Assembly: GCA_004554075.1 (NCBI GenBank)
Contig: SFOB01000040.1
Location: 1 to 20,798 of the forward strand
Reading direction: 5' to 3'
DNA from: Treponema sp.
Lineage (GTDB): Bacteria > Spirochaetota > Spirochaetia > Treponematales > Treponemataceae
DNA length: 20,798 nt
This document shows positions 6,847 through 14,506 of this stretch, in pieces. Both the position numbers and the translations under genes were made by a program. The notes beneath the pieces are model-generated. The model ran no database searches and was not told where the DNA came from. It was given only the letters and a program-made list of their open reading frames with translations. Each line of letters begins with the position of its first letter. Position 1 is the first letter of the stretch.

Positions 6847-8061
6847 ATGAGTATATTAGACGAAGCATTTTCTATAAAAGATTACATGGTCCAGCAGAGA
6901 AATTATTTTCATTCTCATCCGGAGCTGGGCCTGCAGGAGTTTAATACCTGTAAACATATAGAAGAAGAGCTGGATAAAATCGGCTTGCCCCACCACCGCG
7001 TTGCAGGAACCAATGTGATTGCAGAACTGGAGGGCCAGGCAGCAGGCGGGGGTGCTGCGGGGGCCGGTGGAGCCTCGGGGGCAGCCGGTGGCAGCCAGGG
7101 AAAGACACTTTTTTTACGTGCCGACATAGACGCCCTGCCCATCCAGGAAAAAAATGAAGTTCCATATAAGAGCCAGAATGACGGGGTAATGCATGCCTGC
7201 GGCCACGATGGCCATGCGGCATATCTTCTTGGGGCAGCCCGCCTGCTTAAGGAGCATAAAGCTGATTTTCATGGCAAGGTAATTTTCTGCTTTCAGGCCG
7301 CAGAGGAGATAGGTAAGGGCGCCCGCGACGTTCTTGCAGCCGGCGAGCTGGACAATGTAGACCGCATATTCGGCATTCACTTTCAGGCCGGCCTTGATGT
7401 AGGAAAGTATGGAATTAAAAGCGGCCCGGACATGGCAAGCTGCGACCGTTTTAAAATCCAGATTAAGGGAAAAGCTGCCCACATTACAACTCCACAAAAT
7501 GGAGCTGATTCAGTCTTCATCGGTGCCCTCATAGTAAGCCAGCTGCAGACAGTAGTAAGCAGACTCGTTTCTCCTGTAGAAGGAGGCCTTATTGGAGTAG
7601 GAAGCTTTCACTCAGGAACTACCTATAACATTATCCCAGGCGAGGCAGTGCTGGAAGGTACCATAAGAGCCTTCAGCGCTGCTAACAGAAAAAAGCTTGC
7701 AGACGCAGTAAGGCGCATTGCCACAGATATTGCAGAAACCTATGGCGCTCAGACTGATGTTGATATAGAAGACATCTGCGACCCATGTACAAATCCTGCA
7801 GAAACAGCAGCAGAAGTCCTTGAGTCTGCCAGAAAACTTGTAAGCGAAGAAAATATTCTTACCGGAATAGACAAGCGCTTTGGTTCAGACAACTTTGCAG
7901 ATTTTATGCGCAAGGCACCTGGAACTTATGTTCACGTCGGCTCTTCAGACAGCGATGCAACCCGCTACCCGCACCACAATGAACATTTTGATCTTGCAGA
8001 AGACTCATATTCTTATGCAGCAGCCCTTGCAGTTCAGTACAGTCTGGACTACTTAAAATAG
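6847..8061 (+). CDS. M20-family amidohydrolase / N-acyl amino-acid deacylase
   Basis: This is a cytoplasmic metal-dependent amidohydrolase of the peptidase M20 (hippurate/IAA-amino-acid hydrolase, YxeP-like) group, 404 residues. Visible metal-site motifs are ACGHDGHA (C118, H120), AEE (E153-E154), H178 in FGIHFQAG and HHNEHFD near 376-382. The domain order (catalytic half, dimerisation insert around residues 185-300, catalytic half) is normal. Residues 64-84 are a Gly/Ala-rich insert in an otherwise conserved spot just before LFLRADIDALP. GGAGG precedes the ATG by 11 bases, somewhat far. It lies divergent from metQ and 22 bp before an Rrf2 regulator. In Bacillus, related deacylases remove N-acyl groups from cysteine derivatives under CymR control. 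A similar role here is inferred. Confidence 0.85.
   Translation: MSILDEAFSIKDYMVQQRNYFHSHPELGLQEFNTCKHIEEELDKIGLPHHRVAGTNVIAELEGQAAGGGAAGAGGASGAAGGSQGKTLFLRADIDALPIQEKNEVPYKSQNDGVMHACGHDGHAAYLLGAARLLKEHKADFHGKVIFCFQAAEEIGKGARDVLAAGELDNVDRIFGIHFQAGLDVGKYGIKSGPDMASCDRFKIQIKGKAAHITTPQNGADSVFIGALIVSQLQTVVSRLVSPVEGGLIGVGSFHSGTTYNIIPGEAVLEGTIRAFSAANRKKLADAVRRIATDIAETYGAQTDVDIEDICDPCTNPAETAAEVLESARKLVSEENILTGIDKRFGSDNFADFMRKAPGTYVHVGSSDSDATRYPHHNEHFDLAEDSYSYAAALAVQYSLDYLK
7036..7098 (+). repeat. GC-rich Gly/Ala-coding insert inside the amidohydrolase gene
   Basis: These 63 bases (51 G or C, my count) encode 21 residues, almost all Gly and Ala, and both begin and end with CAG. They interrupt a surface turn directly before the conserved LFLRADIDALP strand. 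The length is a multiple of three, so the frame is kept. Like the porA insert it contains GCGGGGGC-like runs and ends near CCAGGGA. Exact boundaries are estimated. Confidence 0.5.
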
Positions 8062-8083
8062 AAAAAATAAGGAGGTATCCAAA

Positions 8084-8509
8084 ATGATGAGAATTTCTAC
8101 CCGCGGTCAGTATGCCCTTTTGATTATGACAGAGCTTGCAGAACAGCCGGCAGAAAAGTTTATTCCATTAAAGCTGCTCTCTCACCGCCACAATATTTCT
8201 GTAAAATATCTGGAGCAGATTCTGATTCAGCTCAGCAAGGCGGGCCTTGTGATTGGAGTACGCGGAAGTAACGGCGGCTACAAGCTTGTAAAAAGAACAG
8301 ATGAATATACAACAGGCGAAATCCTTCGTGCTCTGGAAGGAGATCTTTCTCCGGTAGGCGAGCAGAAAAACAATGTTATTTCTGATGTTGGCGTAAATGA
8401 CTACTGGAAAGACTTTGAAAGTGTAATCAATGATTATGTAGATTCAGTTACCCTGGACAAGCTTGTAGAAAAGAATAAAGAAAGCGCCGGCTGGATGTAT
8501 TATATATAA
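8084..8509 (+). CDS. Rrf2-family transcriptional regulator (CymR-like, no Fe-S cysteines)
   Basis: This winged-helix Rrf2 regulator is 141 residues long. The N-terminus MMRISTRGQYALLIMTELA and the recognition-helix/wing region ISVKYLEQILIQLSKAGLV...VRGSNGGYKL are diagnostic. It contains no cysteine at all, so it cannot be an IscR- or NsrR-type Fe-S sensor. CymR of Bacillus, which works with cysteine synthase, is the better-fitting model (inference). GGAGG lies eight bases before the first of two adjacent ATGs. It follows the amidohydrolase by 22 bp and is probably co-transcribed. If it binds the paired sites at 6727-6799 it would control itself, the amidohydrolase and metQNI. Confidence 0.9.
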   Translation: MMRISTRGQYALLIMTELAEQPAEKFIPLKLLSHRHNISVKYLEQILIQLSKAGLVIGVRGSNGGYKLVKRTDEYTTGEILRALEGDLSPVGEQKNNVISDVGVNDYWKDFESVINDYVDSVTLDKLVEKNKESAGWMYYI

Positions 8510-8532
8510 AGCTTTTATAAAACATTTGTTAT

Positions 8533-8562
8533 TTGCCATTAGCCCATATAATCTGATATAAT
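8533..8562 (+). promoter_or_regulatory. Promoter of the SDR/zinc-ribbon gene; predicted leaderless start
   Basis: TTGCCA (8533-8538), an 18-base spacer and a perfect TATAAT (8557-8562) end only eight bases before the ATG at 8571. Transcription would begin at or within one or two bases of the start codon. There is no Shine-Dalgarno in the A/T-only gap. A second TATAAT lies at 8547-8552 with TTTGTT at 8525-8530, which would give a leader of about 12 bases, also without a ribosome site. Confidence 0.6.
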
Positions 8563-8570
8563 TTTATTTT

Positions 8571-10148
8571 ATGGAAGGAAATAAGATTGTAGTGGCTCTT
8601 ACAGGTGCCACAGGTGCTATGGGCGGTGAGGTTTTAGCCCATCTTTTGGATTCAGAAAACATTTCTGAAATTCGTCTTTTGGTAAGAAATCCTGCAAAGA
8701 GCAGATGTTTTTTTAAGTCGCTTCTGAAAAAGGGAAAAGATAAAATTACAATTGTTCAGGGCTCTCTTACAAGAAGGGATGATATTGTCCAGCTGGTTCA
8801 GGGATCAGACTATGTAATTCACTGTGCAGCTGTAATTCCGCCAAAGGCAGATCATAATCCGGATAATACTATCAAAGTAAATTACGAAGGAACAAAGCTG
8901 ATTGTAGACGCAATCAAAGAAAGCGGCCGTGCAGACGAAATCAAGCTGGTTCATATTTCTACAGTTGCAGTTTACGGAAACCGCGATTACCATCATCCGT
9001 GGGCCCGCATGGGAGACCCTGTAATGTCCAGCGCCTACGACTATTATTCAGCTGCAAAAATCAAGGGCGAACGCTACGTTCTCGAAAGCGGTCTTAAAAA
9101 CTGGGTAGTACTCCGCCAGTCTGCCGTTTATCACAAATATTTTCTTACAAACAATATGAACGATGGCCTTATGTTCCACACCTGCTGGAATGCACCATTT
9201 GAGTGGGTAACAGACAGAGACTCAGGCCTTATGATCAAGAATCTTATTGATTTTGACCTGGAAGGAAAACTCAACGGCTTCTGGCTCAACGACTACAATA
9301 TTGGTGGTGGTGCTGCCTGCCGAGAAACAGGTTACGAAACCTTTAATGCAGGCTTTGGCCTTATGGGGGCTAGTGCAGAAGCCTTCTTTGAACCTTACTG
9401 GAATATTCCACGCAACTTCCACGGAGTATGGTATACAGACAGCCATGTTCTCGACGACTGGCTCCATTATCGTACAGAATCAAGTGCAGACTTCTGGAAG
9501 TACATGGCAAAGCAGCTCTGGTACTACAAACTGGGCGCAATCGTTCCAAAAAAACTTATTCGCAAACTTGCTATTGAACGCCTCTTAAAAAACTCCAACG
9601 CTCCAATGAACTGGGTACGCCTTGGTAAAAAAGGCCGTATAGACGCCTTCTGGGGTGGCCAGGAAGCTTTTGATAAACTCCCTAAAACCTGGGACAAGTT
9701 CCCGGTTCTTGCCAAGGGCCAGACTCCGGATGGAGCAATTGATTATGAAGACTTAAAGGATGAAGCAAAAGCCGGCCGTTATGCACTTGATCATGGTTAT
9801 GATGAAAGCAAGGCAGACAGCGAGCTTGGAGCTGCAGATTTTGCACAGGCAGCAGAATTCCGCGGTGGCTCTCTTGTAACTCCTGCTTCAGAAATCAAGA
9901 AGGGAGAACTTCATACAAAGCTTCAGTGGAAGTGCCATTGCGGTCACACTTTTGAAAGCACACCATTTACAGTTTTAAAAGCCGGCTTCTGGTGTCCTGA
10001 ATGCTGTGAAGCCCTTCCATGGGCCTTTGATAAGGCAGCCGCCCACGTACCTTTCTATGCCCAGGTGTGGTACGATACACATTCAAAAGCAGAAGAAAAC
10101 AATGTGTATCCATATGATGAGCACGAAGACGACGATTTAATTTACTAA
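8571..10148 (+). CDS. Extended SDR (NAD(P)-dependent epimerase/dehydratase) with C-terminal zinc ribbon
   Basis: This is a 525-residue NAD(P)-binding protein of the atypical/extended SDR family. The Rossmann motif is TGATGAMG (G12, G15, G18). HCAA follows the fourth strand, and the active-site set is HISTVAVYG with Y159-x3-K163. The SDR part spans about residues 1-330. After it comes a linker of about 120 residues I do not recognise. Then comes a zinc-ribbon-like module with C455-H-C457-G-H459 and C475-P-E-C478-C479, and an acidic tail ending DEHEDDDLIY. SDR proteins of this type normally stop near 300-350 residues. The substrate cannot be told. The next gene, an EFR1-type flavodoxin/ferredoxin, follows by 23 bp, suggesting a shared redox pathway. 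The leaderless-type start is noted separately. Confidence 0.85.
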   Translation: MEGNKIVVALTGATGAMGGEVLAHLLDSENISEIRLLVRNPAKSRCFFKSLLKKGKDKITIVQGSLTRRDDIVQLVQGSDYVIHCAAVIPPKADHNPDNTIKVNYEGTKLIVDAIKESGRADEIKLVHISTVAVYGNRDYHHPWARMGDPVMSSAYDYYSAAKIKGERYVLESGLKNWVVLRQSAVYHKYFLTNNMNDGLMFHTCWNAPFEWVTDRDSGLMIKNLIDFDLEGKLNGFWLNDYNIGGGAACRETGYETFNAGFGLMGASAEAFFEPYWNIPRNFHGVWYTDSHVLDDWLHYRTESSADFWKYMAKQLWYYKLGAIVPKKLIRKLAIERLLKNSNAPMNWVRLGKKGRIDAFWGGQEAFDKLPKTWDKFPVLAKGQTPDGAIDYEDLKDEAKAGRYALDHGYDESKADSELGAADFAQAAEFRGGSLVTPASEIKKGELHTKLQWKCHCGHTFESTPFTVLKAGFWCPECCEALPWAFDKAAAHVPFYAQVWYDTHSKAEENNVYPYDEHEDDDLIY

Positions 10149-10171
10149 GCTTTTGTGAGTGTGTGGCAAAA

Positions 10172-11101
10172 ATGAAAAAGGTAATTCTTTATGTTTTTTC
10201 TGGAACAGGAAATACTCAGCTTGTTGCAGAGCTTTATAAAAAATATTTAACTGATTGCGAAACTACAATTTATAAACTTGGCAAGCATGCAGAAGGGGAG
10301 AGCGTGCCATCTCCGCTTGACTATGACCTGGTTGGTCTTGGCTATCCTGTTCACGGTTTTAACGCTCCTCTGGTTATGAATAATTTTTGCAAAAGCCTTC
10401 CCGCAATTGAAGCAGAGGCCGGCCGCAAAAAAACCTTCATCTTCAAAACCTCAGGCGAAGGGCTCACCTTCAACAACTATTCCTCTCAGAAAATCATAAG
10501 AATGCTGGAAGGCAAGGGCTACGAGTTTATAACCGAGCGCCACTACGTTATGCCTTACAATATGATTTTCCGCCACTCACCAACAATGGTAAAAAGTGAA
10601 TATATTTATGCAGATGCCCAGGTGCGTCTGAACGTACAGGAGCTTGCAGAAGGCCGCAAAAATAAAATCCATTACTTTCCGCTGCGCTACTGGTTTGTGC
10701 CGATTGTCCGCATAGAATGGATTTACGCAAGACTTCAGGGGCCTTTTATGAAGGTCAATATGAAAAAGTGCATCAAGTGCATGAAGTGCGTAAAGGCCTG
10801 TCCGCTTGGAAACATTAAATATATAGAAGAAAAGAATACTTTCAAGTTTGGTACCAACTGCGCTCTTTGTGTATGCTGTTCTTTCGGCTGCCCAACAAGT
10901 GCAATCTCCATTGGTCTTTTGAACGGATGGAAGATAAACGGTTCTTATCAGATTCAAAAAACAGCCGCAGATTCTTCTCTGGAGTTCCCCTTCTTTACAG
11001 AAAAAGAAAAACTCAAGGGCCTTTACCGCTGGCTTTACTATAAATACTATCAGCGCCTTAGCAAAGAATTAGCTGATAACGGTATAGCTTTAAAAGTGTA
11101 A
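10172..11101 (+). CDS. EFR1-type flavodoxin/ferredoxin (2x[4Fe-4S]) protein
   Basis: This 309-residue electron-transfer protein joins an N-terminal flavodoxin-like domain to a C-terminal bacterial ferredoxin. The FMN phosphate loop is SGTGNT at 10-15. Two [4Fe-4S] motifs follow: CIKCMKCVKACP (C200, C203, C206, C210) and CALCVCCSFGCP (C230, C233, C236, C240). I choose the ATG at 10172 because MKKVILYVFSGTGNT is a normal flavodoxin start. An in-frame GTG at 10163 would add three residues, and neither has a good Shine-Dalgarno. The protein is soluble with no signal peptide. It follows the SDR gene closely and probably shares its transcript, so it may be the SDR protein's redox partner (inference). 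Confidence 0.88.
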   Translation: MKKVILYVFSGTGNTQLVAELYKKYLTDCETTIYKLGKHAEGESVPSPLDYDLVGLGYPVHGFNAPLVMNNFCKSLPAIEAEAGRKKTFIFKTSGEGLTFNNYSSQKIIRMLEGKGYEFITERHYVMPYNMIFRHSPTMVKSEYIYADAQVRLNVQELAEGRKNKIHYFPLRYWFVPIVRIEWIYARLQGPFMKVNMKKCIKCMKCVKACPLGNIKYIEEKNTFKFGTNCALCVCCSFGCPTSAISIGLLNGWKINGSYQIQKTAADSSLEFPFFTEKEKLKGLYRWLYYKYYQRLSKELADNGIALKV

Positions 11102-11112
11102 CGTTTTATTTA

Positions 11113-11141
11113 TTGTATCACCTCAGATTATCTACTATAAT
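11113..11141 (+). promoter_or_regulatory. Promoter of pgi
   Basis: TTGTAT (11113-11118), a 17-base spacer and a perfect TATAAT (11136-11141) lie just after the stop of the preceding gene. Transcription would begin near 11148 and give a leader of about 47 bases with a GAGG Shine-Dalgarno at 11183-11186. Confidence 0.65.
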
Positions 11142-11191
11142 ATTACCGCCGACAGTTAATTTACGGCAATTTTTGATTATCTGAGGTAATA
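11116..11191 (+). promoter_or_regulatory. 17-base inverted repeat around the pgi promoter and ribosome site
   Basis: TATCACCTCAGATTATC (11116-11132) pairs with GATTATCTGAGGTAATA (11175-11191) at 15 of 17 positions, including nine in a row. The right arm contains the GAGG Shine-Dalgarno of pgi. A smaller GCCG/CGGC pair (11148-11151, 11164-11167) nests inside. The left arm lies upstream of the predicted start of transcription, so only RNA arriving from upstream could form the hairpin. Confidence 0.55.
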
Positions 11192-11194
11192 CAA

Positions 11195-12778
11195 ATGGCT
11201 ACATGGTCTAATGCAGACTCGCTTTCTTCATGGAAGAAGTTGCAGTCTCTTAAAGGTATGGTTTCTGTTGCAGATGAGCTTTCATCAACCGGTGCAGCAG
11301 ACAGAATCGCAAAATATTCTATTCCTATGGGCGGAGAACTTACTTATAACTTCGCTGCAAAACAGGTAAATGAACAGATTCTTAAAACTCTTGCTGAGCT
11401 CGCAGAAGAGCAGCAGCTTGTAGAAAAATATCAGGAGCTTCTTGATGGTGCTGTAATCAACACTGGAGAAAAGCGTATGGTTTTGCACCAGCTTACACGC
11501 GGTCAGCTTGGAAAAGATGTTATGGCTGATGGCGTAAATAAACGCGAGTTTTATATTAACGAAGTTCGCCGCATTGCTGAGTTTGCAGACAAAGTTCACT
11601 CTGGCGAGCTCAAGAACGAAAAAGGCGAAAAATATACTACAGTTTGTCAGATTGGTATTGGTGGTTCAGACCTTGGTCCACGCGCTATGTACCTCGCTCT
11701 GGAAAACTGGGCAAAGAAAAACAATACTTTCAAAATGGAAGCACACTTCATCTCTAACGTTGACCCTGATGATGCTGCAAGTGTTGTAAAATCTCTCGAC
11801 ATTTCTAAGACAATTTTTATTCTTGTTTCTAAATCAGGAACAACACTCGAAACTCTTACAAACGAATCTTTCGTAAAAGACTTCATTAAAAAGGCTGGCT
11901 GTGATGCAAGCAAGCACATGATTGCTGTTACATCTGAGACATCACCTCTCGCTCACAACCCGGACTATATGGCAGCCTTCTATATGGATGATTATATCGG
12001 TGGCCGCTATTCTTCAACTTCTGGTGTAGGAGGAGCTGTTTTGAGCCTCGCCTTCGGACCAAAAGTATTCCAGGACTTCCTCGATGGAGCCGCAGAAGAA
12101 GACAAGCTTTCTTTGAACAAGGACATCACAAAGAACGCTGCTCTTATGGACGCTCTCATCGGTGTTTACGAGCGCAATGTTCAGGGCTATCCTGCAACTG
12201 CAATTCTTCCTTACAGTCAGGCACTCAGCCGCTTCCCGGCTCACCTTCAGCAGCTTGATATGGAATCAAATGGTAAGAGCGTAAACCGCGACGGAAAGCC
12301 TCTCGGCTACGTAACTGGTCCTGTAATTTTCGGTGAACCGGGAACTAACGGTCAGCACTCCTTCTATCAGCTCCTTCACCAGGGAACTGATATCATTCCT
12401 CTCCAGTTCATCGCCTTCCGCGAAAACCAGACAGGTGAAGATGTTGTAATTGAAGATTCAACAAGCCAGGTAAAACTCTGCGCAAACGTAACAGCACAGA
12501 TCGTAGCCTTTGCCTGCGGTAAATCAGATGAAAATCCAAACAAGGCATTTGCCGGCGGACGTCCATCAAGCTTGATTTACGGCGCACAGCTCAATCCAAA
12601 GAGCCTCGGTGCCTTGCTCGCTCACTACGAGAACAAGGTAATGTTCCAGGGCTTTGTATGGAATGTAAACTCTTTCGACCAGGAGGGAGTTCAGCTTGGT
12701 AAGAAGCTTGCTAAGACTGTCCTTTCAGGAAATATGGAAGGAGCTCTCAAAGCATACGCTGGTCTTCTCATCAAATAA
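11195..12778 (+). CDS. pgi: Glucose-6-phosphate isomerase
   Basis: This enzyme interconverts glucose 6-phosphate and fructose 6-phosphate in glycolysis, in the cytoplasm. The 527-residue length is right for the family. Visible motifs are GIGGSDLGPRAMY, the phosphate-binding GGRYSSTSGVGG at 269-280, GTNGQHSFYQLLHQGTD with the catalytic His region, and the C-terminal signature NSFDQEGVQLGKK containing the active-site Lys. The ATG has a GAGG Shine-Dalgarno eight bases upstream. The gene has its own promoter and a strong terminator, so it appears to be a single-gene unit. Confidence 0.97.
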   Translation: MATWSNADSLSSWKKLQSLKGMVSVADELSSTGAADRIAKYSIPMGGELTYNFAAKQVNEQILKTLAELAEEQQLVEKYQELLDGAVINTGEKRMVLHQLTRGQLGKDVMADGVNKREFYINEVRRIAEFADKVHSGELKNEKGEKYTTVCQIGIGGSDLGPRAMYLALENWAKKNNTFKMEAHFISNVDPDDAASVVKSLDISKTIFILVSKSGTTLETLTNESFVKDFIKKAGCDASKHMIAVTSETSPLAHNPDYMAAFYMDDYIGGRYSSTSGVGGAVLSLAFGPKVFQDFLDGAAEEDKLSLNKDITKNAALMDALIGVYERNVQGYPATAILPYSQALSRFPAHLQQLDMESNGKSVNRDGKPLGYVTGPVIFGEPGTNGQHSFYQLLHQGTDIIPLQFIAFRENQTGEDVVIEDSTSQVKLCANVTAQIVAFACGKSDENPNKAFAGGRPSSLIYGAQLNPKSLGALLAHYENKVMFQGFVWNVNSFDQEGVQLGKKLAKTVLSGNMEGALKAYAGLLIK

Positions 12779-12794
12779 AATATTTGTATGACAT

Positions 12795-12832
12795 AAACGG
12801 ATGTGTGATTTTTCATGCATCCGTTTTTTTAT
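12795..12832 (+). terminator. Rho-independent terminator of pgi
   Basis: AAACGGATG (12795-12803) pairs perfectly with CATCCGTTT (12818-12826). A run of T follows the stem. It starts 17 bases after the pgi stop. Confidence 0.85.
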
Positions 12833-12852
12833 TTATTTTTAATTGATTTATT

Positions 12853-14436
12853 ATGGAAAAAAGTGATGAAGTAAAAGAGATTAATCTCAAAAACAGGAAG
12901 CGCTTTAAGCTCTTTCGAAGAAGTGTTTACAGCCGCCTCATAATCAACTTTCTCTTCATTGCAGTCCAAATCTTCTTACTGGTTTTCTTTATCATCCGTC
13001 TACAAAAATATCTGGAAGTTTACTTTGGAGCCTCTCTTATCCTTTCGGCTTCATTTATGATTTTCCTTGTAAACAAAAAGGGCAAGAATGAATTTAAAAT
13101 CGCATGGATTCTTCCATTGCTTTTTATCCCTTTGTTTAGTATTTCAGCTTATCTTATGTATCACACAAACCGGGGGTCAAAGCGCCAGTCTAAACGGCTT
13201 TCAGAGCTCCGCATAGAAACAGAAAAACTTCTTCCGGCTGCTACCCAGAAGGAAGCTGCTGATTTCCAGACAAAATCAAAATATGCAGATTTAATTCATT
13301 ATCTGTGCAAGAGTAATTCTTTTTATCCTTATCAAAATTGTGATGTAAAATACTTTTCCTGCGGAGAAGAATTCTTTCCAGATTTAATCGCTTCAATTCG
13401 TGCAGCCCAGAAATATATCTTTATGGAATTCTTTATTATTGATCTGGATGAATCCTGGGCAGAAATAATGAAAGTACTGGAAGAACGAATAGAGCATGGA
13501 GTAGAAGTCCGGGTTTTGTGTGATGGACTTGGATCTCCTGTTCTTTCATCAGCCACCTGTCAAAAATATCTTAAATCAAAAGGAATCCATTCAAAAGTTT
13601 TCTCACAAATTATTCCGGTCATTTCAACTTATCTGAATAACCGTGATCATCGAAAAATTATTGTCATAGACGGAGAGATTGCTTTTACAGGCGGACTTAA
13701 TCTTGCAAATGAATATTTCAACCGCGGAAAAAATCGTTTCCCATACTGGAAGGATAATGGCGTTCGCATCAAGGGGCAGGCTGTTCATACTTTGATTCAA
13801 TTGTTCCTGCAGAACTGGAATTTAAATTCAAAGACGATGGAAGAAGATTATCACTTTCTTGAAGGCTCTTATCAAAAGTATGAAACTTCTGGAATTACAA
13901 TTCCTTATGGAGATGATTTTTATAATAACAAGGATATCGCAGAAAACATTTATTTGTATATCATCAATAACGCAAAGAAATATATTAATATTACAACCCC
14001 TTATCTTTTAATTGATAATCAGCTTCAGGAAGCAATTCTTTTTGCAGTAGACAGGGGAGTGGAAGTTTCAATAATCGTCCCGTCTGTTCCAGATCATTTT
14101 TTGACTTTCTGTATCGGAAAAACATTTATCGAAACGCTGGTTAATAACGGTGTGAAAGTATATCTTTATCAGAAGGGCTTTATTCATGCCAAAACTTTTA
14201 TTTCTGATGATCAGATTGCGACAATCGGTTCTGTAAATCTTGATTACCGTAGTCTTTTCCATCATTTTGAAAATGGAGTTATATTTATTGATTCCCCTGT
14301 TGTAAATGAAGCAAAAAATGATTTTGAAAATACATTGAAGGACTGTTGTCTGATGGCGAAAGAGGATTATAAGAAAATCCCTTGGTATATCAGATTTTAT
14401 GGAAGACTCTTCAGAATCTTTGCTCCATTAATGTAG
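12853..14436 (+). CDS. cls: Cardiolipin synthase (phospholipase D family)
   Basis: This 527-residue membrane enzyme condenses two phosphatidylglycerols into cardiolipin. Two or three hydrophobic helices fill residues 25-105 (the PLDc_N region). They are followed by two HKD catalytic motifs: HRKIIVID with H266, K268, D273, and HAKTFISD with H445, K447, D452. The first is followed by TGGLNLANEYF and the second by IGSVNLDYRS, both typical. Domain order and length are normal for bacterial Cls. No Shine-Dalgarno precedes the ATG. The start lies right after the T-run of the pgi terminator, with a TTTAAT -10-like hexamer ending nine bases before the ATG, so a leaderless start is possible. No recognisable -35 was found. 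Confidence 0.94.
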   Translation: MEKSDEVKEINLKNRKRFKLFRRSVYSRLIINFLFIAVQIFLLVFFIIRLQKYLEVYFGASLILSASFMIFLVNKKGKNEFKIAWILPLLFIPLFSISAYLMYHTNRGSKRQSKRLSELRIETEKLLPAATQKEAADFQTKSKYADLIHYLCKSNSFYPYQNCDVKYFSCGEEFFPDLIASIRAAQKYIFMEFFIIDLDESWAEIMKVLEERIEHGVEVRVLCDGLGSPVLSSATCQKYLKSKGIHSKVFSQIIPVISTYLNNRDHRKIIVIDGEIAFTGGLNLANEYFNRGKNRFPYWKDNGVRIKGQAVHTLIQLFLQNWNLNSKTMEEDYHFLEGSYQKYETSGITIPYGDDFYNNKDIAENIYLYIINNAKKYINITTPYLLIDNQLQEAILFAVDRGVEVSIIVPSVPDHFLTFCIGKTFIETLVNNGVKVYLYQKGFIHAKTFISDDQIATIGSVNLDYRSLFHHFENGVIFIDSPVVNEAKNDFENTLKDCCLMAKEDYKKIPWYIRFYGRLFRIFAPLM

Positions 14437-14469
14437 ATTTTATCTTCTAAAGTCAGGACTCTTTAAAAC

Positions 14470-14498
14470 TTGTAAAAAATGCATAAAAAGTGTATATT
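14470..14498 (+). promoter_or_regulatory. Promoter of argR; predicted leaderless start
   Basis: TTGTAA (14470-14475), a 17-base spacer and TATATT (14493-14498) end eight bases before the argR ATG. Transcription would begin about one or two bases before the start codon. No Shine-Dalgarno is present. Confidence 0.6.
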
Positions 14499-14506
14499 TA
14501 TACATT
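14489..14506 (+). promoter_or_regulatory. ARG box (ArgR operator) overlapping the argR promoter
   Basis: AGTGTATATTTATACATT matches the classic ARG-box consensus WNTGAATWWWWATTCANW at 16 of 18 positions and has the TGTATA/TATACA dyad. It covers the -10 box and ends at the base before the ATG, the expected position for autorepression by ArgR. Confidence 0.7.

Noticed and set aside
10163..10171. GTG start for the EFR1-type protein
   Set aside because: It adds only three residues. The ATG at 10172 gives the usual flavodoxin start, and neither has a good ribosome site, so I preferred ATG.
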